Of a DNA stretch of 20,304 bases, positions 15,741 to 20,304 are shown one piece after another. The DNA is from a virus: the IMG/VR virus record IMGVR_UViG_3300042006_000069, positions 1 to 20,304 of that record, one strand, 5' to 3'. The position numbers and the translations under genes are program-made. Positions within the stretch are counted from its first letter, which is position 1, and every line of letters starts with the position of its first letter. The notes beneath the pieces were generated by a model. That model did no database searches, was not told the DNA's origin, and saw only the letters and a list, made by a program, of their open reading frames with translations.

Positions 15741-15790
15741 GTTGGCTCTTGGAGATGGAGGCGGACACGTGAACTGTCTTTTGGAGGATA

Positions 15791-15823
15791 CCTGACCCAT
15801 ACCTGACCACAACGTGACCACCC
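15791..15823 (+). repeat. Three tandem 11-bp iterons
   Basis: CCTGACCCATA, CCTGACCACAA and CGTGACCACCC follow directly on each other (starts at 15791, 15802 and 15813). One helical turn per unit puts all copies on the same face of the DNA, as expected for cooperative protein binding. Confidence 0.65.
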
Positions 15824-16022
15824 AAAAACCCCTAGAACTCAAGGATCTAACTACCTTTGGTCACATGGTCACTTCTATTTCTAAAAAAAGTATAGAGGGG
15901 AAAAATATTTATTAGCGTTTAGGGTAAAAAAAATATTTTTCTGTATAGGAAAGGTCTTTGGGAAAACTACGTGACCAAGTGCCCACCATCGTTCGGAAGG
16001 GCTGATCCACCTGTCTGATCCG

Positions 16023-16033
16023 TATGGTATACT
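16023..16033 (+). promoter_or_regulatory. Extended -10 promoter (TATGGTATACT) for the 16066-17870 operon
   Basis: The 11 bases are identical to the promoter at 11392-11402. AGTCAACAA also follows both promoters at similar distances (16036 and 11416). The expected start is about 16040, ahead of a GAAGGA ribosome-binding site and the ATG at 16066. Confidence 0.65.
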
Positions 16034-16065
16034 TGAGTCAACAACCTCCACAGAAGGAAGACCCA

Positions 16066-16155
16066 ATGTCCACCGATAAGTTTGCCGATCAAGTTGAACA
16101 TCTCACTTGGCTCACGTCCCTGTCCGATCCCTACTCCGCAAGGAAGACCGACTAA
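16066..16155 (+). CDS. 29-residue microprotein coupled to the GIY-YIG gene
   Basis: ATG at 16066 begins 30 codons (29 residues plus stop). GAAGGAAG lies six bases upstream, and the promoter at 16023-16033 would make this the first gene on the transcript. The stop overlaps the next ATG by one base (TAATG at 16153-16157). The product is MSTDKFADQVEH then LTWLTSLSDPYSARKTD: acidic helix, Leu/Trp patch, basic tail, with no membrane segment. It may be a true microprotein or mainly a translation-coupling leader. Coding evidence is context only; nothing is known of its function. Confidence 0.55.
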   Translation: MSTDKFADQVEHLTWLTSLSDPYSARKTD

Positions 16156-16781
16156 TGTTTACAATCTACTCGCTCTCCGGAGCGGACGGGAAGACCGTTT
16201 ACTTCGGGGCTACCAGCAAGAACGCTGCGTATGCCCTGAGCCACCACAGGAGCGCAGCTAAGGCGGCAAAACGAAAGACCCCTATCAACGAGTGGGTTCT
16301 GGAGAACAGCCACTCTATGAGCTACATGGAGCTTGAGCAGGTTTCACCTGAAGAAAAGGATGAGCGTCTGGAATTCTGGATTTCGAACGCTCGACGTGGT
16401 GGGCTGAAGCTCCTTAATGTTACCAAGGAAGAGCATGCAGCCAAGGTACGCGAGGCTATGTCAAGTCCTGAGGTACGCCAGAAAATCTCGGAGAACGGGA
16501 AGGGAAGGGTCAACAGCCCGGAACATAGGGCAGCTATCTCAGCAGCCAACCGTGGACGTGTGATATCCGACGAGCATCGAGCCATCATCTCAGCCCGACA
16601 CAAGGGAAAGGTGACTAGTGAGGAGACCAAGGCGAAGATCGCTGAGAAGGCCAAGGGTCACCTGAGGAACCTAGGCCGAACGCACACACCCGAAGCACGT
16701 GAGAAAATGTCACGCACCAGACATATTCGTAATCACCAAGACAAGGGTATCCGTAAAGACGGATGCCGTTGGTGCAACTAA
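16155..16781 (+). CDS. GIY-YIG endonuclease with NUMOD3-like repeats, homing-type
   Basis: Start at ATG 16155, with AGGAAG at 16141-16146 and coupling to the microprotein stop; 208 residues. Residues 1-90 form a GIY-YIG nuclease domain: TIYSL takes the place of GIY and VYFGAT that of YIG, HHR at 30-32 supplies the conserved Arg region, and E73 (ERLEFWI) is the likely metal-binding Glu; LLNVT closes the domain. Residues 104-190 hold about five NUMOD3-like repeats of about 17 residues (SPEVRQKISENGKGRV, SPEHRAAIS..., SDEHRAIIS..., SEETKAKIA..., TPEAREKMS...), known DNA-binding modules of homing endonucleases. A C-terminal CRWC may bind metal. It would cut double-stranded DNA at a specific site. 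It is free-standing, with no intron seen here. Confidence 0.88.
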   Translation: MFTIYSLSGADGKTVYFGATSKNAAYALSHHRSAAKAAKRKTPINEWVLENSHSMSYMELEQVSPEEKDERLEFWISNARRGGLKLLNVTKEEHAAKVREAMSSPEVRQKISENGKGRVNSPEHRAAISAANRGRVISDEHRAIISARHKGKVTSEETKAKIAEKAKGHLRNLGRTHTPEAREKMSRTRHIRNHQDKGIRKDGCRWCN

Positions 16782-16804
16782 CATAGACTAAGGAGTGAGA
16801 CGCG

Positions 16805-17332
16805 ATGTCCACTACAGATAACGAACTAACCCTCAAAGATGCCCAAACGATTGTGGCCGCACTGGATACCCCGGATGTGTGGCGCGAGTACGGTAAGCGT
16901 ACTTCACAGGAACGCCTTGCTCTTGGTGTGGTGATCCTGAACCGAGTCATGCGTGGGCAAAGTCTCCGTACGATTGAGGCCGAGCTTGGTATTCCTCGTG
17001 CCACTGTAGCTCGTTACCGAGATCAGGCTCTCAACTCCGTAGCTATGCCAAACGTGGACAACGCACGCAAGGAAGAGCTTGACCGCCTAGAGGTTCTGAT
17101 GGAGGCTGTGTGGCCGTCTGCGGCAACAGGAGACGAAAAGGCTATAGCTTCCTACATGAAGATTTCTGAGCGCCGTGCGAAGCTTCTGGGGCTTGACCGT
17201 CCTACTGAGGTATCCGCTACTGTGGTGGAAATCACTGCGGCAGAACGTGAGCTACAGGAAATGTTGGCAGCAGCCGAGCGAGATTCCCTGATGGCGCAAG
17301 CTAAGGCACTTGAAAGCCATGTCGAAGCGTAG
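16805..17332 (+). CDS. Terminase small subunit-like HTH protein
   Basis: A 175-residue protein with AAGGAG about ten bases before the ATG. Residues 52-74 (QSLRTIEAELGIPRATVARYRDQ) form a helix-turn-helix. The C-terminal part contains YMKISERRAKLLGLDRP, a segment I know mainly from phage terminase small subunits and packaging-associated HTH proteins, followed by a Glu/Ala-rich helical tail that may oligomerise. Small subunits recognise the packaging site on DNA and hand it to the large subunit, which lies 1.4 kb downstream here. The gene overlaps the next by 14 bases. The HTH is clear; the terminase assignment depends on the motif and location. Confidence 0.78.
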   Translation: MSTTDNELTLKDAQTIVAALDTPDVWREYGKRTSQERLALGVVILNRVMRGQSLRTIEAELGIPRATVARYRDQALNSVAMPNVDNARKEELDRLEVLMEAVWPSAATGDEKAIASYMKISERRAKLLGLDRPTEVSATVVEITAAERELQEMLAAAERDSLMAQAKALESHVEA

Positions 17333-17870
17333 GAAGATAGCACTACTCTGCTCTATCGTGATCGCTCTCGCGATTATCCTGATGACCGCCAAGGCCATTA
17401 CGGATAACGCACTTCACAACATATCCGAGCCGACTATCACAGCATCACCAGATGTAACGTTGAAGCAGCCGGAACCAGAGATCAGGGCCGCATCGGAAGC
17501 CAAGCTATCCGAACCGGAGCCTGAGATCACAACGGAACCTGCTCCACCGACTGCTCCTACTAATATACCGTATGACGCTTTCGTGTCAACCCCTCAGTAC
17601 GTGGGTCCGATGCCTCCGTACACAGGCCCTCAGTACCCTCTGAGAAGCCCACAACAGGCCCTCTCGCAGCCTCTAGTACCCTCTCCGGTCCAACCACTGC
17701 CTCCCGCAGTAACGGGGCCGGTAGAGGGGCTTCTAGAGCCTCTGAAGCCAATCACTGATAATCTCCCAATCCTTCCTGATCTCGTGGAACTTGTACCACT
17801 ACCAGCGGAGGATAACGTTCCTGCCCTACCAATCCCTAATGAAGTTGAGATCGATGTCATACTCCCTTAA
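17319..17870 (+). CDS. Proline-rich membrane-anchored protein, unknown function
   Basis: The ATG at 17319 lies inside the previous gene (14-base overlap); a TTG at 17310 is also possible. The 183-residue product has a basic start (SKRRK), one hydrophobic helix (about 6-26, IALLCSIVIALAIILMTAKA) and then an extracytoplasmic tail very rich in Pro, Glu, Thr and Val, with EPEI-type repeats (LKQPEPEIRA, LSEPEPEITTEPAPP) and PPY / PLP runs. It is probably a signal anchor with a long extended outer part that could cross the cell wall. Spanin-like, superinfection-exclusion or surface roles are possible; none is supported directly. Its presence between the two terminase genes is unusual. Confidence 0.7.
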   Translation: MSKRRKIALLCSIVIALAIILMTAKAITDNALHNISEPTITASPDVTLKQPEPEIRAASEAKLSEPEPEITTEPAPPTAPTNIPYDAFVSTPQYVGPMPPYTGPQYPLRSPQQALSQPLVPSPVQPLPPAVTGPVEGLLEPLKPITDNLPILPDLVELVPLPAEDNVPALPIPNEVEIDVILP

Positions 17871-18102
17871 TCAATATACCGTTATCGAATACACTGTCAA
17901 CGACGTACCACTACAGGACTTCGTGAAGGCAGGTCCGGACTCTGATTCCGTGATCGTATCAAAGATCGATGACATCTTCAAGCTGACTGGCGTGACGAAG
18001 TTCAGGCTCTATGATGAATTCCGATATGAGCATGTGTTCGTGGATACCACACTGCCTGTTGAGGAACCTGTGGTGGAGGAAGAGCCGGTCGTAGAGGGAT
18101 AG
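17854..18102 (+). CDS. Small acidic protein (82 aa), unknown
   Basis: ATG at 17854 overlaps the previous gene by 17 bases and has weak upstream purines (TTGAGA). An upstream in-frame ATG at 17839 lacks a ribosome-binding site. The 82-residue product has an alpha/beta core (YTVIEYTVNDVPLQDFVKAG, SVIVSKIDDIFKLTGVTKFRLYDEF) and a strongly acidic, valine-rich tail (PVEEPVVEEEPVV). There is no signal or membrane segment. It precedes the promoter of the HNH gene. Function unknown. Confidence 0.65.
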   Translation: MSYSLNQYTVIEYTVNDVPLQDFVKAGPDSDSVIVSKIDDIFKLTGVTKFRLYDEFRYEHVFVDTTLPVEEPVVEEEPVVEG

Positions 18103-18106
18103 CCTA

Positions 18107-18119
18107 ACACAGTTTGTGT
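18107..18119. promoter_or_regulatory. Inverted repeat ACACA-N3-TGTGT upstream of the HNH promoter
   Basis: A 5-bp inverted repeat with a 3-base spacer ends 18 bases before the HNH promoter TG (18138). It shares the TGTGTC half-site with the two repeats at 11894 and 13204, so it may bind the same regulator. Confidence 0.35.
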
Positions 18120-18137
18120 CAAGTGTATCAGATGATC

Positions 18138-18146
18138 TGTTATAAT
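18138..18146 (+). promoter_or_regulatory. Extended -10 promoter (TGTTATAAT) for the HNH gene
   Basis: TG-T-TATAAT at 18138-18146 has the expected start point at about 18152-18154. This coincides with the ATG at 18154, suggesting a leaderless transcript. TTGTGT (18114-18119) is 21 bases upstream of the hexamer, too far for a classical -35. Confidence 0.6.
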
Positions 18147-18153
18147 GATAGGT

Positions 18154-18738
18154 ATGAAACCAAAAAACACAAACCCATGTAATGCAATCCCCAACTGTAC
18201 TGAAGGCCCTATCTACGGGAACGGTATGTGCCACTTCCACTGGCAGCGCAAGAAGGACGGAGTTCCTTTCGATAGACCACGAAAGTCTAGAGGGAGGAAG
18301 ATCTGTACCCTTGACGACTGTGACAAGTTTGTCGTGGGCTTCGGATACTGTAACAACCATTACGTCAGCTTCAAGAAGCACGGCACCCCGATCCCTCCTG
18401 AGAAGAAGGTGGGAGAGGATCACCCTAACTGGACAGGTGGTTTACAGAAGACCAAGGATGGGTATGTTAAGCGTACTATCTATTCGGGAGACATGCAATA
18501 CCCTGAAGGTAGGACTGGCCGTGTCCGGATAGCTGAGCACCGTTATGTGATGGGTCAGCACCTTGGCCGTCCCCTGCTTACGGAAGAAAACGTCCACCAC
18601 ATCAACGGAGTGCGAGACGACAATAGACTAGAGAACCTTGAACTCTGGTCCACGAGCCAGCCAAAAGGTCAGCGAGTAGAAGACAAACTAGCGTGGGCTA
18701 GAGAATTGATTGAACAGTATGAGCACCTTAGTCACTAA
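18154..18738 (+). CDS. HNH endonuclease with two zinc-ribbon modules
   Basis: Start at ATG 18154; the earlier in-frame ATG at 18145 lies inside the -10 box. The 194-residue protein has two Cys/His modules: C9-x5-C15-x10-C26-x2-H29 and C51-x4-C56-x9-C66-x2-H69, then an HNH domain around residues 128-166: EHRYVMGQHLGRPL, VHHINGVRDDNRLENLELWS, with His148/149, Asn151 and Asn161 as the HNH residues. This is the homing-type HNH family (HNH_3-like), which nicks or cuts DNA. It sits between the terminase subunits. HNH proteins beside terminases are known in some cos phages to help packaging; a selfish homing role is equally possible. The stop overlaps the terminase start by 20 bases. Confidence 0.88.
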   Translation: MKPKNTNPCNAIPNCTEGPIYGNGMCHFHWQRKKDGVPFDRPRKSRGRKICTLDDCDKFVVGFGYCNNHYVSFKKHGTPIPPEKKVGEDHPNWTGGLQKTKDGYVKRTIYSGDMQYPEGRTGRVRIAEHRYVMGQHLGRPLLTEENVHHINGVRDDNRLENLELWSTSQPKGQRVEDKLAWARELIEQYEHLSH

Positions 18739-20230
18739 CTATATCGCAACCCTACCGGAATACAAGCGCAAGCTGATGGCCTCTGCTGAGGGGCGTAGAG
18801 CTATCTGCAAGGCGGACTTTCGTCTCTTCACCTACATCTACTTCCGCGACATCATGAAGTCATCCGATACGGGGAATGAGATTACACTATCGGAGTTCCA
18901 TGAGGCGTTCATTGCGGATGCCCTGAGATATATGGTTCCGTCCACATCACCCGCATCCTCCCGTACAGCTTGGGTATGCCCTCGCGGATCGGGCAAGTCG
19001 AGTTGGGAAATGATGCTGATCATCTGGCTTGGAGCATACTACAACGAACCCTTTATCGCTTTGTTCAGTAGCACAAGCACGCAGTCGGAAGATATGCTTT
19101 CAAACATCAGATCACAGTTCAACTCAAACGAATTGCTACGCAGTGATTTCCCTTCCCTCGTGAAGCCAGCCACTAAGAAGAATGAAGCCATCAAGCTCAG
19201 CGATAACAAACAACTCGTAATGCAAGAAAATGGATTCATCCTCACCGGTCGTGGTGTTTCTACTAGCGTACTCGGTATGAGGCTCGGTGGCAATAGGCGT
19301 CCGACACATATCTTTGGAGACGACCTTGAGGCTGGTGAATCTCAGACCACCAAGACGGATGTGGAGAAGCTGCTCATCACCATCACTGATGACATCATGC
19401 CGCTGTCCCTGAATGCCCACTTCGTTTGGGTAGGCACCACAACCCGTCCGGGAGGCTTGACTGAGACCCTAGTACATAAGGCTCTAGATATGCCTCATGC
19501 GGCATGGGCTGACGAAGAGAATTTTGTTGTCAACTACTGGCCTGCACTGAAGTATTCCGATGACGGTATATCTCGATCCATCTGGCCGGAACGCTGGACG
19601 ACTGAATATCTCCGTAGTGTAGAGCACACCCGTTCATTCAAGAAGAACTATATGTGTTTGCCTGCCCCCGAAGACTTCAACTATTGGGCACCGGATGATA
19701 TCAGGATAGCGGAACCCAAGGACACAACCTACACAATGATCTCGCTCGACCCTGCCGTCACGGTCAAGGAGTCTAGTGACTTTACGGGTATCGCAATTGT
19801 GTCGTACAGTACCGTATCCAAGCTGACCTACGTGGAGCACGTGGAGACTGTGAAGATGAGTGGTACGGATCTGAGGGATCGTGTGGCTAAGCTGCTGGAG
19901 ATGTTCCCGCACGTTGGTTTGATCTACATAGAAGTCAACAATGGGGGCGACTTGCTCAAGGATCTATTCTCCACACTTCCGGTAAAGGTGAAGACCACCA
20001 ACGCCACGATCAAGAAGGAGGTCCGTGCTGGTCACGCACTTGCGGAATATCAGAAGGGTAAGGTCTTCCATGCGAAGTCTATGCCATCCATCGAGTCTCA
20101 GATGTTCGCGTTTCCAAATGTGAAGAATGATGACGCGGTTGATGCGATCTCGACAGGTGTCAACTACTTTGCACAGGTGGATCAGGCATCGGGTCCGAAG
20201 GTGAAGGTTTCATCAGGCAAATACGCTTGA
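18719..20230 (+). CDS. terL: Terminase large subunit
   Basis: ATP-driven DNA packaging motor and headful/cos nuclease. The ATG at 18719 is chosen inside the HNH gene's end (20-base overlap); TTG 18710 is the longer alternative. The 503 residues show Walker A PRGSGKS at 88-94 (Lys93), an adenine-binding-like FSSTSTQSEDM stretch, Walker B HIFGDDLE (Asp201/202, Glu204), and the GTTTRPGG coupling motif near 240. The RNase H-like nuclease domain follows: SLDP with Asp344, IYIEVNNGG with Glu405 and NDDAVD with Asp471-Asp475. All catalytic acids are present, so the enzyme looks intact. It docks to the portal, whose gene is presumably beyond the right edge. Confidence 0.95.
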   Translation: MSTLVTNYIATLPEYKRKLMASAEGRRAICKADFRLFTYIYFRDIMKSSDTGNEITLSEFHEAFIADALRYMVPSTSPASSRTAWVCPRGSGKSSWEMMLIIWLGAYYNEPFIALFSSTSTQSEDMLSNIRSQFNSNELLRSDFPSLVKPATKKNEAIKLSDNKQLVMQENGFILTGRGVSTSVLGMRLGGNRRPTHIFGDDLEAGESQTTKTDVEKLLITITDDIMPLSLNAHFVWVGTTTRPGGLTETLVHKALDMPHAAWADEENFVVNYWPALKYSDDGISRSIWPERWTTEYLRSVEHTRSFKKNYMCLPAPEDFNYWAPDDIRIAEPKDTTYTMISLDPAVTVKESSDFTGIAIVSYSTVSKLTYVEHVETVKMSGTDLRDRVAKLLEMFPHVGLIYIEVNNGGDLLKDLFSTLPVKVKTTNATIKKEVRAGHALAEYQKGKVFHAKSMPSIESQMFAFPNVKNDDAVDAISTGVNYFAQVDQASGPKVKVSSGKYA

Positions 20231-20255
20231 CAGCCTAGCTACAGATCGGTATGCT
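20227..20255 (+). promoter_or_regulatory. Consensus promoter TTGACA-N17-TATGCT after terminase
   Basis: A perfect -35 TTGACA (20227-20232) shares its TGA with the terminase stop, and a -10 TATGCT follows at exactly 17 bases. It is the best classical promoter in the window. The expected start at about 20262 means the RNA begins with the hairpin at 20265-20294. Confidence 0.65.
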
Positions 20256-20264
20256 AAAGAGAGC

Positions 20265-20294
20265 AAGGGGGCCGCTCATTGGGGGCGGTCCCTT
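20265..20294 (+). terminator. Hairpin/terminator after terL
   Basis: AAGGG-GCCGC pairs with GCGGTCCCTT, leaving one bulged G and one G-T wobble, and TTTGTTGT follows the stem. It probably ends the packaging transcript. It also forms the very 5' end of the RNA from the promoter at 20227. Confidence 0.7.
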
Positions 20295-20304
20295 TGTTGT
20301 GTGC

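Larger units (their letters stand above)
15689..16027. other. Non-coding candidate replication origin with TGACCA repeats and AT-rich core
   Basis: No credible gene lies in these 339 bases. Copies of TGACCA are seen on the + strand at 15689, 15793 (TGACCC), 15804, 15815 and 15972, and inverted (TGGTCA) at 15728, 15858 and 15866. Three copies (15791-15823) are tandem with an 11-bp period. Between the 15866 and 15972 copies lies an AT-rich stretch (15871-15950: 19 G/C in 80 by my count) with long A runs and T runs. Iterons beside an easily melted segment, just after a replication-type ATPase gene, are the usual layout of a replication origin. An alternative is an operator or partition-like site. 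Confidence 0.5.

Noticed and set aside
15865-15915. A 16-codon ORF in the AT-rich segment
   Set aside because: No ribosome-binding site and its codons come from A/T runs and repeats.
15689-16065. A CRISPR array or tRNA in the longest non-coding stretch
   Set aside because: The repeats are only 6-11 bases with no spacer regularity, and no cloverleaf arms are visible.

Overview
This window is part of a tailed double-stranded DNA bacteriophage genome or prophage, most likely a siphovirus. It carries a tape-measure protein, a tail hub and tip module and both terminase subunits, and no sheath or contractile baseplate genes. I could assign every real gene to the + strand. The host cannot be read directly. 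Minor tail protein style, ATPase family, mid-range base composition, a probable leaderless gene and extended -10 promoters suggest an actinobacterium (inference, not proven).

Layout. (1) 1-9634: tail module, tightly packed with several stop/start overlaps. It holds the C-terminal part of the tape measure, a 114-aa unknown, a Fn3-bearing minor tail protein, a small tail domain protein, a tail hub with two lectin-like insertions, and a three-repeat probable receptor-binding protein, closed by a terminator at 9667-9694. (2) 9756-11389: a membrane/coiled-coil protein and a GT4-type glycosyltransferase, each with its own promoter and terminator signals. (3) 11436-13466: six small accessory genes in three promoter-led groups; two of these promoters share a 47-bp block. 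(4) 13467-15688: a structured leader and a 690-residue-class P-loop ATPase, probably a replication primase/helicase-type protein. (5) 15689-16065: a non-coding segment with an 18-bp UUCG-capped hairpin, eight TGACCA-type repeats (three in 11-bp phase) and an AT-rich core. This is a good candidate replication origin and the most interesting part of the window. (6) 16066-20230: DNA packaging, interleaved with mobile-type nucleases: a 29-aa microprotein, a GIY-YIG endonuclease, a terminase small subunit-like HTH protein, a proline-rich membrane protein, an 82-aa acidic protein, a zinc-ribbon HNH endonuclease and the terminase large subunit. A canonical TTGACA-N17-TATGCT promoter and a hairpin follow the terminase, presumably leading to portal and capsid genes beyond the window.

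Together the right half would replicate the DNA and package it, and the left half builds the tail that finds and enters the host. The glycosyltransferase may decorate virion proteins or DNA. No lysin, integrase, repressor, tRNA or CRISPR array was recognised.
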